44,354 nucleotides of DNA from positions 1-44,354 of the forward strand of contig MGJF01000006.1 of assembly GCA_001794125.1 (NCBI GenBank), in the 5' to 3' direction. Below are positions 6,821 to 14,311 of this stretch, in pieces; position 1 is the first letter of the stretch, and every line of letters begins with the position of its first letter. The translations under genes were made by a program, and so were the position numbers. The notes below the pieces were generated by a model, which saw only the letters and a list, made by a program, of their open reading frames with translations, was not told the origin of the DNA and did not search any database. This stretch comes from Candidatus Yanofskybacteria bacterium RIFCSPHIGHO2_01_FULL_43_32 (GTDB lineage Bacteria; Patescibacteriota; Minisyncoccia; 2-02-FULL-40-12; GWA2-44-9).

Positions 6821-8998
6821 CTATTCTTTCTTTTTTCTTCCTCGCCTTCCCGCCTTCTTTTCTTCTTTAAATATCTCAAGAGCGCGGGGGAGGGCGATGG
6901 TGTAAACATCATCACCGGAGATTTTTTTAAGCGAGCGGAAGTCGCCGTCATGCACGACATACGGGCCGAAGCGTCCGATGTTGGCGACAATGTCTTTTCC
7001 TGTTTCGGGATGGACGCCGAGGATGCGGGGCAAACTCAAATATTTGAGCGCATCTTTTAGGGTAACTGTTGAGGGGTCTTTGTCTTTCGGGATGCTTGAG
7101 CGCGGCGGTTTAGGGTTTTCTTTAGTTTTTTCTCCCAACTGAACATACGGACCGAAACGGCCTTCCATAACAAAGATAGGCAGGCCGGTTTTTTCGTCTG
7201 TTCCGACAGGTTTGTTTGGTTCAACTACCGAGCCGTCAATCCGGCGCGCGCCGGCGCAATCCGGGTAGCGTTCACAACTCATAAATTTTCCGCCCCGGCC
7301 GAGCTTGATTATCATGGAGCTGCCGCAAACAGGACATTTGAATTCTTTGGGCGCGGGGCCTAAGTTGGTCAGCTTATCTATTTTTTCTTTTGCTTTGACG
7401 TCTTTGTGAAACGGCGTATAGAAATCCTGAAGGGTTTTAACGTACTCTCTTTTTCCGGCGGCGATATCATCAAGCTCATCTTCCATTTCGGCGGTGAAAG
7501 TGTCGTTGATGTAACTCGTGAAATTTTCTTCAAGAAATGAACTGACGACCTCGCCGGTGTCGGTGGGCTTCAACGCCCGGCCCTCTTTCTCCACATATTT
7601 GCGGTCATACAAGGTTTTAATTATAGAAGCGTAAGTGGAAGGTCTTCCAATGCCGCGTTTTTCCAACTCTTTCACAAGGCCGGCTTCTGAATAACGGGGG
7701 AGAGGCTCCGTGTGTTTTTCTTCGCTCACGATATCTTTAAGGGTCAAGGCTTCATTTGTGTCAATTTTGGGCAATTCTACATCTTCGCCTCGTGCGCGTG
7801 TGTCGCAGGCAAGCCAGCCGTCGAACATGACCCGTGAGCCGGTGGCGGAAAAGTCGGGCAATTCAGCTTCCTTAGTAGCCGCGGTAATCTTTGTGCGCAC
7901 AAGCTTGGCATCGGCCATTTGCGAGGCAATCGTCCGCTCCCGGATAAGGCGGTAGAGTTTTTTCTGATCTTCGTTGTGTCCGGCATTTTCGCGGTAAGCG
8001 TCAGTCGGGCGGATTGCCTCGTGCGCCTCCTGGGCATTCTTGCTTTTAGTCTTGTAAGCGCGCGGTTCCGCATATTGTTTGCTATAGGTTTTTTCAATAA
8101 GGCCTAAAATTTGTCCCTGCGCGGAAGCGGCTAAGTTAACGCTGTCGGTGCGCATATATGTAATAAAACCTTGCTCATAAAGTTTTTGGGCGATACCCAT
8201 TGTCCGGGACGGCGCAAAACCGAGACGTGAACTTGCCGCTTGCTGGAGAGTTGAGGTCGTGAACGGCGGCCGGGGCGAGCGTTTAATTTCGCTTTCAGTA
8301 ATATCTTTGACAAACCAGGATCCGACCCTGCTTTTTTTAAGAATATCCTCGGCAATTTTAACGTCTTCGGGCTGTTCTTCGCAGGTGACTCGGAAAACTG
8401 TTTTGTTGTTTCCGAACACATCGGCGGTAATAATATAATATGTTTCACTCTTGAAAGAACGGATCTCGCGTTCACGCTCAACGATAATACGAAGCGCCGG
8501 CGACTGGACTCGTCCGGCGGACAGCCCATAGCGAACTTTTTTCCAAATCAGGCCGGAAAGATCATAGCCCACAAGGCGGTCAAGAACCCGGCGCGCCTCC
8601 TGCGCTTTTACAAGTTCCGGATCAATTTTGCGCGGGTGTCCCAACGCTTCTTTTATTGCTTCCTTGGTGATCTCGTGGAAGACGATTCGTTTGGGATTTT
8701 TTAAACCGAGCACTTCCGATATGTGCCACGCGATGGATTCTCCTTCCCGGTCCGGGTCGGTGGCGAGGTAAATTTCGTCGGATTTTTCGGCAATATTTTT
8801 CAGGTCTTCCAGAATATCTTTTTTGCCGGGAGATATCTCATAGTGTGGAATGAATCCGCCCTTGATGTCTATGGCCTTTTTGTTGCTTTTCGGCAAATCC
8901 CGCACATGACCGACGGAAGCGCGGACGGAAAAACCACCCCCTAAAAACTTGGAGATGGTTTTGGATTTGGTTGGCGACTCAACAATAACTAAATTCAT
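6821..8998 (-). CDS. topA: DNA topoisomerase I (type IA)
   Basis: Relaxes negative supercoils through a 5'-phosphotyrosine intermediate. The Toprim domain starts at residue 1 (VESPTKSKTI, 7-16) with DPDREGE at 81-87. The active-site tyrosine is Y281 in FITYMRTDSVNL. The RVQSPALR and GRPSTYASIIKTL patterns are present. After the core there is one four-cysteine zinc finger (CPVCGSS ... CERYPDC) and two GRFGPYV repeat units, ending in a Lys/Arg-rich tail. At 725 residues it is shorter than the E. coli enzyme (865), with fewer zinc fingers, as in many small genomes. Its ATG lies 1 nt after the dprA stop, so they form an operon. Confidence 0.97.
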   Translation of the reverse strand: MNLVIVESPTKSKTISKFLGGGFSVRASVGHVRDLPKSNKKAIDIKGGFIPHYEISPGKKDILEDLKNIAEKSDEIYLATDPDREGESIAWHISEVLGLKNPKRIVFHEITKEAIKEALGHPRKIDPELVKAQEARRVLDRLVGYDLSGLIWKKVRYGLSAGRVQSPALRIIVEREREIRSFKSETYYIITADVFGNNKTVFRVTCEEQPEDVKIAEDILKKSRVGSWFVKDITESEIKRSPRPPFTTSTLQQAASSRLGFAPSRTMGIAQKLYEQGFITYMRTDSVNLAASAQGQILGLIEKTYSKQYAEPRAYKTKSKNAQEAHEAIRPTDAYRENAGHNEDQKKLYRLIRERTIASQMADAKLVRTKITAATKEAELPDFSATGSRVMFDGWLACDTRARGEDVELPKIDTNEALTLKDIVSEEKHTEPLPRYSEAGLVKELEKRGIGRPSTYASIIKTLYDRKYVEKEGRALKPTDTGEVVSSFLEENFTSYINDTFTAEMEDELDDIAAGKREYVKTLQDFYTPFHKDVKAKEKIDKLTNLGPAPKEFKCPVCGSSMIIKLGRGGKFMSCERYPDCAGARRIDGSVVEPNKPVGTDEKTGLPIFVMEGRFGPYVQLGEKTKENPKPPRSSIPKDKDPSTVTLKDALKYLSLPRILGVHPETGKDIVANIGRFGPYVVHDGDFRSLKKISGDDVYTIALPRALEIFKEEKKAGRRGRKKKE

Positions 8999-8999
8999 T

Positions 9000-9878
9000 T
9001 TAAATTTTTCTGTATTTTCCGTTGCCCAGATGTTTTATGATGCCGCGTATTTCGAGCATGGATAAAGATACGGAGATTGCCGACGTTTCCATGCCGGACC
9101 TTCTTATTATATCGTCCACAAACAGAATGCCGTGTTCATCAAGCAGATTGACAATTTTTTTCTCCGTCGGGTTTTGGGTTAAGACCATCTTTTTATTTTC
9201 GGAAAATAATTGTAAATTTTCGTGATACTCATTAATGATATCATAAGCGTTCACAACAAGCTTGGCCCCGTTCTGAATTAAAGCGTTGGGACCGGCGGAT
9301 TTTGGGGACAGAACGCTTCCCGGCACCGCAAAAACATCGCGATTCTGGTCGAGAGCGCACTTAGCGGTGATAAGCGCTCCGCTTTTTTCATCTGCCTCTA
9401 TAACCAAAACCCCCAAAGACAATCCGCTGATTATTCTGTCTCTTGCGGCAAAATTGGACGCGAAAATAGTTTCCCTTTCCGAATATTCAGAAACCAAAAG
9501 GCCGTCGTTTTTGAGTATGCTTTGAGCTAAGGCAAAGTTGGTTCTGGGTCCGATATTTTTGTCGCCAACTCCGCCTCCGAGGACAGCTATAGTCTTGCCT
9601 CCGCAATCCAATGTTGCTTGGTGTGCTACCGCATCTATTCCGAGAGCCAAGCCGCTCACAATGGTAAAACCGTTGTTGGCAAGATCTCTGACTATTTGTT
9701 GGGCAGTTTCCTTTCCGTAGCTTGTCAGCTTTCTGGTTCCTACGACGGCAAAGCAGCTGCTGTTCAGCAGAGAAATGTTTCCCCGGCAATAAAGTTGCTT
9801 GGGGGAATCATGTATTTGAGACAAAAGCTTGGAGAAACTTTCTTTCCCGAAATCAACTTGTACAATTGGCCAATTCAT
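9000..9878 (-). CDS. dprA: DNA-processing protein DprA (Smf)
   Basis: Loads RecA onto incoming single-stranded DNA during natural transformation. The Rossmann-like DprA domain is clear: SCFAVVGTRKLTSYGKETAQ near residue 42, VSGLALGIDAVAHQATL near 74, TIAVLGGGV, FAARDRIISGLS, VIEADEKSGALITAKCALDQNRDVFAVPG and the following NALIQNGAKLV. A C-terminal winged-helix-like region (residues about 235-292) is kept. The ATG at 9878 is preferred over an upstream TTG at 9881. A promoter lies 8 nt upstream. topA follows after 1 nt. The gene suggests competence, which fits the view that these bacteria take up DNA. Confidence 0.95.
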   Translation of the reverse strand: MNWPIVQVDFGKESFSKLLSQIHDSPKQLYCRGNISLLNSSCFAVVGTRKLTSYGKETAQQIVRDLANNGFTIVSGLALGIDAVAHQATLDCGGKTIAVLGGGVGDKNIGPRTNFALAQSILKNDGLLVSEYSERETIFASNFAARDRIISGLSLGVLVIEADEKSGALITAKCALDQNRDVFAVPGSVLSPKSAGPNALIQNGAKLVVNAYDIINEYHENLQLFSENKKMVLTQNPTEKKIVNLLDEHGILFVDDIIRRSGMETSAISVSLSMLEIRGIIKHLGNGKYRKI

Positions 9879-9886
9879 CAATATTC

Positions 9887-9915
9887 AGATTAAGCGAGTT
9901 TGAGTAATCGGTCAA
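9887..9915 (-). promoter_or_regulatory. dprA-topA promoter
   Basis: On the reverse strand: TTGACC (9915-9910), a 17-nt spacer and TAATCT (9892-9887). The ATG at 9878 follows after 8 nt, so the leader would be at most a few nt. Confidence 0.55.
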
Positions 9916-9970
9916 ATAATGTTATTTTATCATCTATGTTTCAGTCGTTAAGATTTAGAAATTTTATATT

Positions 9971-10696
9971 ATGTATTTATCCGTAATTATTCCCGCCTAT
10001 AACGAAGAAAAACACATCAGGAAAACCGTTGAATCGATTTATCAATATCTTTCCGGCAAAAACCTGGAGCATGAGATTTTGGTTGTTACCGACGGCTCAA
10101 GGGACAAGACTGACGATATTGTCGGTTCAATGCTTTCCGCCGTTCCGGCACTTCAGTTGTTGAGCTATGAACGGAACAGGGGAAAAGGATTTGCCGTTCG
10201 TCAGGGCATGCTCAAGGCCAAGGGAGAATACCGGCTTTTTACCGATGCCGATAACGCAACCTCCATAGACCACATTGAAAAAATGATGCCCCACTTTAAC
10301 CGGGGTTATGATGTTGTTATCGGCTCAATAGCCATAAAAGGCAGTACTGTTGCCGGCGGTTCGGAACCGGTTTGGAGAAGACTGTTCGGGAAAATGGGCA
10401 ACTTGTTCATACAAGCGGTAGCCGTGCCGGGTATCAGCGACACTCAAAGAGGTTTTAAAATAATTACCGCAGAAGCGGCCAATAAAATTTTCCCCAAGAC
10501 GACCATCGACCGCTGGGGGTTTGACATTGAAATGCTGGCTTTGGCGAGGAAGTTCGGGTATAAAATAAAAGAAGTTCCCGTTATGTGGAAGAATGATCCC
10601 AATTCTCACGTTAAACTGAATGCTTACTTTCAAGTTTTGATGGAAACGGTTAAAATTAGATGGAACTTAATGACGGGAAAATACAATGCTAAATGA
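9971..10696 (+). CDS. Family 2 glycosyltransferase, dolichyl-phosphate glucosyltransferase-like
   Basis: Transfers a sugar from a nucleotide sugar, probably to a polyprenyl phosphate carrier. The GT-A fold is evident: VIIPAYNEEKHIRKT at residues 5-19, TDGSRDKT near 40, N-GKG-AVRQGM near 74, and DADNATS at about 91-97 as the metal-binding DxD equivalent. Later segments (VIGS, SDTQRGFKI, WGFDIEMLALA, EVPVMW) match the Alg5/dolichol-phosphate glucosyltransferase subgroup. No transmembrane segments are evident in its 241 residues, so it is likely peripheral. It overlaps the galT-like gene by 11 nt and diverges from dprA. Confidence 0.9.
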   Translation: MYLSVIIPAYNEEKHIRKTVESIYQYLSGKNLEHEILVVTDGSRDKTDDIVGSMLSAVPALQLLSYERNRGKGFAVRQGMLKAKGEYRLFTDADNATSIDHIEKMMPHFNRGYDVVIGSIAIKGSTVAGGSEPVWRRLFGKMGNLFIQAVAVPGISDTQRGFKIITAEAANKIFPKTTIDRWGFDIEMLALARKFGYKIKEVPVMWKNDPNSHVKLNAYFQVLMETVKIRWNLMTGKYNAK

Positions 10697-11669
10697 ATTC
10701 AGACGGAACCTTGTGTCGGGAGAATGGGTTTTATTTGCCACGGGCCGGGCAAAACATCCTCCGTCACCGGAAGAAGACAGGCAATATACGGCAAAGGAAA
10801 CCTGTCCCTTTGAGGATTTAAAGAAATCCGGAAATACACCGGTTTGGTTTTACCCCGACGAGAATAACTGGCGCATAGCCGTATATGAAAATAAATTTCC
10901 CGCGGTCGGTCAGGGTATGCATGTGGACAGCCAGACTCAGGGGCCTTTTGAAATTCAAGAATCAGTAGGGACTCACAACCTTTTCATTTATAAAGATCAC
11001 GAAAGGCGTCTTAGCGATTTTTCCGTTGACGAAATCGTTGAGGTGATAAGAATTTATAAGCGCAGATACAAGGAAATTCAGGACGCGGAAAGTATGGCGC
11101 GCTATATTCTGATTTTTCACAATTCCGGCAAAGAGGCTGGGGCAAGCGTTTATCATCCGCATAGCCAGATAATTTCAACTCCCATACTGCCTCCGGACGT
11201 TGCAAAGAGTGTCAGCGGATCATACAGGTTTTTTGAAGAACACAAAAAAAACGTATATGACGTGCTTTTAAAATGGGAAATGGAATCCGGGGACAGAATT
11301 ATCTGCCAGAACGATAAGTTTGTCGCCTTCTGTCCGTTTGTTTCCAAGTATCCTTATGAGGTAAGAATTTTCATGAAAAACGCCCAACCCCATTTTGAAC
11401 AATTGCCGGATGATTTTGATGATGAATTGGCCGAGGTGCTTCTTACGGCGCTTAAAAAAATCAAGAAGGCTTTGAATGACCCCGATTTTAACATGCTTAT
11501 CCACACGGCTCCGACAGAACCGACGCATACCCATGATTACTACTGTTGGCATATTGAGATCTTGCCGAAGACAAAAATTACCGGAGGATTTGAGCTTGGA
11601 ACCGGTGTAGATATTAACGTCGTTGATCCGGATGAAGCGGCTGAAAAATTAAGAAACGCCGAGGTCTAA
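10686..11669 (+). CDS. galT: Galactose-1-phosphate uridylyltransferase-like HIT-superfamily enzyme
   Basis: Predicted to swap UMP between UDP-sugars and hexose-1-phosphates through a uridylyl-histidine intermediate. Features: N-terminal RRNLVSGEWVLFATGRAKHP typical of GalT, CPF in the first half, the active-site stretch HNSGKEAGASVYHPHSQI (nucleophile in HPHSQ), and the C-terminal THTHDYYCWHIEILP. At 327 residues it is near the normal 340-350. The first zinc-binding pair appears reduced to one cysteine (CPF rather than CxxC), so zinc binding may differ. It overlaps the preceding glycosyltransferase by 11 nt, implying coupled expression in nucleotide-sugar metabolism. An ADP-sugar or other nucleotidyltransferase specificity cannot be excluded. 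Confidence 0.87.
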   Translation: MLNEFRRNLVSGEWVLFATGRAKHPPSPEEDRQYTAKETCPFEDLKKSGNTPVWFYPDENNWRIAVYENKFPAVGQGMHVDSQTQGPFEIQESVGTHNLFIYKDHERRLSDFSVDEIVEVIRIYKRRYKEIQDAESMARYILIFHNSGKEAGASVYHPHSQIISTPILPPDVAKSVSGSYRFFEEHKKNVYDVLLKWEMESGDRIICQNDKFVAFCPFVSKYPYEVRIFMKNAQPHFEQLPDDFDDELAEVLLTALKKIKKALNDPDFNMLIHTAPTEPTHTHDYYCWHIEILPKTKITGGFELGTGVDINVVDPDEAAEKLRNAEV

Positions 11670-11678
11670 TCAATCTTT

Positions 11679-12293
11679 ATGATTAATATTATTACTCAAA
11701 TAAGCGAATTCGCATTGAATATTATTGGAAGAACCGGTTATGCCGGCGTTTTTCTTTTGTCGGCTCTTGAAAGCGCTGCGATACCGATACCTTCCGAGGT
11801 GGTTGTTCCGTTTTCGGGATTTTTGGCCGTGTCAGGAAGATTCAATATCTGGCTGATTATTTTAGCGGCTACGGCTGCCAACCTTGCGGGATCTGTAATT
11901 TTATTCTGGATAGGCCGAAGCGGAGGCAGGTGGTTTCTGGAACGCTACGGTAAATATGTTTTGATTCACAAGCGTGATCTGGAGAAGGGAGACCGGTGGT
12001 TTTCTCGTTATGGAAATAAGGCGATTTTTTGGTCAAGAATGCTTCCTGTCGTCAGGACATTTATTTCATTGCCGGCCGGAGTTTCCGGAATTAATTTTTC
12101 AAAATTCTGCTTCCTTACTTTTTTGGGGTCTTTGCCCTGGAATGCCGCTTTAGCTGTAATCGGCTATAAAGCCGGCGAGAACTGGAATATTTTACACGCT
12201 TATTTTAGGAAAGCCGATATGTTTATTGCGGCATCAGTTGTATTAGCTGTCGGATGGTATGTATGGAAACACCTAAAAAATAAAAATGCCTAA
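11679..12293 (+). CDS. DedA-family membrane protein
   Basis: DedA/SNARE-associated (VTT domain) membrane protein; members act as lipid transporters, including undecaprenyl-phosphate flippases. The family pattern ESAAIPIPSEVVVPFSGFLA is at residues 28-47 and GRSGGRWFLERYG near 78-90. The re-entrant region FWSRMLPVVRTFISLPAGVSGIN carries the conserved Arg and Pro residues. Several hydrophobic helices are spread over 204 residues, the normal length. Its stop codon overlaps the start of a 10-codon tpiA relic (12286), suggesting that dedA and tpiA were once translationally coupled. Confidence 0.9.
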   Translation: MINIITQISEFALNIIGRTGYAGVFLLSALESAAIPIPSEVVVPFSGFLAVSGRFNIWLIILAATAANLAGSVILFWIGRSGGRWFLERYGKYVLIHKRDLEKGDRWFSRYGNKAIFWSRMLPVVRTFISLPAGVSGINFSKFCFLTFLGSLPWNAALAVIGYKAGENWNILHAYFRKADMFIAASVVLAVGWYVWKHLKNKNA

Positions 12294-12315
12294 AAAATTT
12301 ATTGTCGCTAACTGT
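12286..12315 (+). pseudogene. Relic of a tpiA start (first ten codons)
   Basis: The ATG at 12286 opens MPKKFIVAN followed by TGT where tpiA has TGG. This matches the start of triosephosphate isomerases and the intact gene 360 bp downstream (MDKKYIVANW). The relic overlaps the dedA stop and breaks off where the inverted repeat of the GIY-YIG segment begins. Nucleotide identity to the live start is about 20 of 29, so it is not a recent exact duplication. Confidence 0.55.
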
Positions 12316-12343
12316 CCCGATTTTAATCAAAATTAATTTTTCC

Positions 12344-12586
12344 ATGTACCACACTTACATTCTTAAATCTTTAAAAACAAAGAAGTTTTACATAGGATAT
12401 TCAGAAAATCTTGAGGAAAGAATTAAATTACATAATCAGGGTGCCGTTAAAGCAACAAAAAATAAAGGACCCTGGAAGATGGTGTACTCGGAGAAGTTTT
12501 ATAATTCCAGGGAAGCAGTTCATAGAGAAAAGCAAATTAAATCCTGGAAGAATAGGAATTCTGTGGAAAAATTAATTTTGAAGTAA
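12344..12586 (+). CDS. Single-domain GIY-YIG endonuclease-like protein
   Basis: An 80-residue protein of the GIY-YIG nuclease superfamily (YhbQ/UvrC N-terminal-like group). The signature is YHTYILKS at residues 2-9 and FYIGYSENLEERIKLHN near 15-31, giving the two tyrosines and the catalytic Arg. GPWKMVYSEKF and the glutamate in AVHREKQIKSWK, the metal-ligand helix, follow. The ATG at 12344 starts at the conserved MYHTYIL. It lies between dedA and tpiA within a segment with terminal inverted repeats. Such small GIY-YIG genes are numerous in CPR genomes (from memory). Its DNA target is unknown. Confidence 0.85.
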   Translation: MYHTYILKSLKTKKFYIGYSENLEERIKLHNQGAVKATKNKGPWKMVYSEKFYNSREAVHREKQIKSWKNRNSVEKLILK

Positions 12587-12633
12587 AATCGAGGATCCTC
12601 GATTTGTCAACTACGCTTTGCGTAGGACAAATC
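12586..12633 (+). repeat. Two abutting palindromes before tpiA
   Basis: The first is a 20-bp perfect palindrome centred on GGATCC (12586-12605). The second is a hairpin with GATTTGTC (12601-12608) against GACAAATC (12626-12633) and an inner CTACGC/GCGTAG stem. They share GATTT, so only one can form at a time. Confidence 0.7.
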
Positions 12634-12649
12634 GGGAGAAAATATATCC

Positions 12650-13426
12650 ATGGACAAAAAATACATAGTTGCGAATTGGAAAATGAATCCACAAACCTGG
12701 GCCGAAGCCGAGCAGATTTTGGATTTTGTTGACGATTATCTGGGCTCTCTCGGTGAGTCAAAAGAATTTTCTTTGATTTTTTGCCCGCCGTTTGTTTTTT
12801 TGGAAGAAGCGGGCAAGGTTTTAAAAACATCACACTTTGAACACGAGGCATTCTTGGGCGCGCAGGACATTTTTTGGGAAGATACGGGGGCTGACACCGG
12901 AGAAATTTCCGGGCCGATGCTGAATAAACTCGGAGCGGAATATGTTATCGTCGGCCACTCCGAAAGAAGATGGAAATTGGGCGAGCCGGACGAGACGGTG
13001 AATAAAAAACTTAAAGCCATTCTCCGTAACGCAATGGTGCCCATCGTGTGCGTGGGGGAGAGGGTTAGAGACGGTAATTTTAAAGAATTTTTGAAAGAAC
13101 AAGTGGAAAAAACTTTTGCCGGATTGACTCCTGACGATATCGGAAAATGCATTATCGCTTATGAACCCGTCTGGGCCATCAGTTCAAATCCGGGAGCGCG
13201 TCCCGATACCCCGGAAAGTGCCATTGAATCAATTCACATGATCAGAGAAGTTTTAATTGGAAATTGGAAATTGGAAATTGGAAATTTGCCGAAGGTATTA
13301 TATGGCGGTTCCGTAACTTCTAAAAACGCAGCCGACTTTATCGGACAAAAAGAAATAGACGGGATTCTGGTCGGAGGCGCCAGCGTGAACAAAGATGAGT
13401 TTGTTAAGATTTTAAGCCAAATTTGA
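12650..13426 (+). CDS. tpiA: Triosephosphate isomerase
   Basis: Interconverts dihydroxyacetone phosphate and glyceraldehyde 3-phosphate. Catalytic motifs are complete: ANWKMN (residues 8-13, catalytic Lys), GHSERR (His), AYEPVWAI (Glu) and the phosphate-binding YGGSV. At 258 residues it is the usual size. Residues 202-212 (GNWKLEIGN) are encoded by a 7-bp tandem repeat in place of the usual variable helix, a low-complexity insertion in an otherwise conserved enzyme. The next glycolytic gene, pgk, is separated by an unrelated lipoprotein cassette. The ATG at 12650 follows GGGAGA about 9 nt upstream. Confidence 0.97.
   Translation: MDKKYIVANWKMNPQTWAEAEQILDFVDDYLGSLGESKEFSLIFCPPFVFLEEAGKVLKTSHFEHEAFLGAQDIFWEDTGADTGEISGPMLNKLGAEYVIVGHSERRWKLGEPDETVNKKLKAILRNAMVPIVCVGERVRDGNFKEFLKEQVEKTFAGLTPDDIGKCIIAYEPVWAISSNPGARPDTPESAIESIHMIREVLIGNWKLEIGNLPKVLYGGSVTSKNAADFIGQKEIDGILVGGASVNKDEFVKILSQI
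13255..13286 (+). repeat. 7-bp tandem repeat in tpiA
   Basis: Four and a half units of AATTGGA, in frame, encode IGNWKLEIGN. The array may be prone to slippage, and any change not a multiple of three units would break the frame. Confidence 0.85.
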
Positions 13427-13447
13427 GTTCTGACTTCTGTCTCTGGT

Positions 13448-13476
13448 TTGACGAAATACCCATTTTGTGATATAAT
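13448..13476 (+). promoter_or_regulatory. Consensus promoter of the lipoprotein gene
   Basis: TTGACG (13448-13453), a 17-nt spacer and a perfect TATAAT (13471-13476) with an extended TG at 13468-13469. Transcription would start near 13483, giving a leader of about 70 nt with a strong ribosome site. Confidence 0.8.
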
Positions 13477-13552
13477 GCAACCATAGTCAGGGTACGGCAA
13501 GACATTCAGCTTTGCCCAACCCCCAAACAACCGAATAACCAAGGAGTAAGCC

Positions 13553-14095
13553 ATGAAGATCAACTTTGCGAAGCTGTTTGTCCTCATCGCCGTCAGCATG
13601 TTCGTCGGAGCCTGCGACAAGATCAAGTCGCCGAGCGGACCGACCGACCCGCCTCCGGATCCTGTGGACATCACCGGCGACTGGACCGGCACGGCCACTC
13701 TTGTCAGCTGTGTCCACGATGTGCCGGAGGATTCTCATCCGCCGATGGCCGATTTCCCCTGCAGGAAGTCCGGAACCGTGTCTGCTGTCGATCTTCACAT
13801 AGCCAGCGGCAGCGCCAGGCACTTCCTCACTCTGGACGTTTTTGGGCAGAGGACAGAGGAAATGTTTCTTTCCGTAAGCGGAGACGGAGAGATCAGGTTC
13901 AACACCACTATCCTGGTGATGATTAGGGGCAATAATTGGGGTTTCAACCGTAACGCCAGGGTGGAGGGCACGGCAAGAGTTTCCGGCTCATCCCTCTCGG
14001 GGAGCTTCACTGTCGTGTTCACTCCTCTGGCTGGTTCAGACGAAAAGGGGACTGTCACCGAAAGGCGGGAGTTCTCCGCGACTCGTCGCAGCTAA
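13553..14095 (+). CDS. Putative secreted lipoprotein, unknown family
   Basis: A type II signal peptide is clear: MKINFAK, a hydrophobic stretch (residues 8-19) and a lipobox FVGAC with Cys21 as the lipidation site. A short Pro/Asp linker follows, then a beta-rich domain from DITGDWTGTATLVSC to residue 180. Cys53 and Cys70 could form a disulfide. I do not recognise the domain. The gene has a consensus promoter, AAGGAG 6 nt before the ATG, and its own terminator. Codon choice is visibly richer in G/C third positions than its neighbours, and it lies between tpiA and pgk. This suggests acquisition from elsewhere. Confidence 0.85.
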   Translation: MKINFAKLFVLIAVSMFVGACDKIKSPSGPTDPPPDPVDITGDWTGTATLVSCVHDVPEDSHPPMADFPCRKSGTVSAVDLHIASGSARHFLTLDVFGQRTEEMFLSVSGDGEIRFNTTILVMIRGNNWGFNRNARVEGTARVSGSSLSGSFTVVFTPLAGSDEKGTVTERREFSATRRS

Positions 14096-14110
14096 TCTTC
14101 GCCGGCCTTC

Positions 14111-14154
14111 AAGCCCGATACCGTTTTTCACCGGTATCGGGCTTGTTTTTTTTT
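14111..14154 (+). terminator. Strong intrinsic terminator of the lipoprotein gene
   Basis: AAGCCCGATACCG (14111-14123) pairs perfectly with its complement (14132-14144), followed by a T-rich run of about 10 nt. Confidence 0.93.
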
Positions 14155-14298
14155 ACTTAATCCTCTAACCGGGGTCGAACTTTGGTGAAAGGGCTTGAAT
14201 CGGCGATTTTCTTTCAGAAAATCTGAAGCCTGATACCAATTCTGATAAGGTTTTTATTAAAACTCTCGCTTAAATTAAAGAAAACGGCTAAATTGTGG

Positions 14299-14304
14299 TA
14301 ATAT
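14299..14304 (+). promoter_or_regulatory. pgk extended -10, leaderless type
   Basis: TAATAT (14299-14304) has TG at 14296-14297. No good -35 is seen. The pgk ATG at 14312 follows after 7 nt. Confidence 0.45.
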
Positions 14305-14311
14305 TGAATTT

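Larger units (their letters stand above)
12315..12637 (+). mobile_element. Candidate GIY-YIG insertion unit at the tpiA start
   Basis: A 9-bp perfect terminal inverted repeat, TCCCGATTT (12315-12323) and AAATCGGGA (12629-12637), brackets a GIY-YIG gene and a right-end pair of palindromes. The left edge interrupts a tpiA start relic and the right edge lies 12 nt before the working tpiA ATG. No transposase is present. That it is mobile is inference. Confidence 0.45.
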
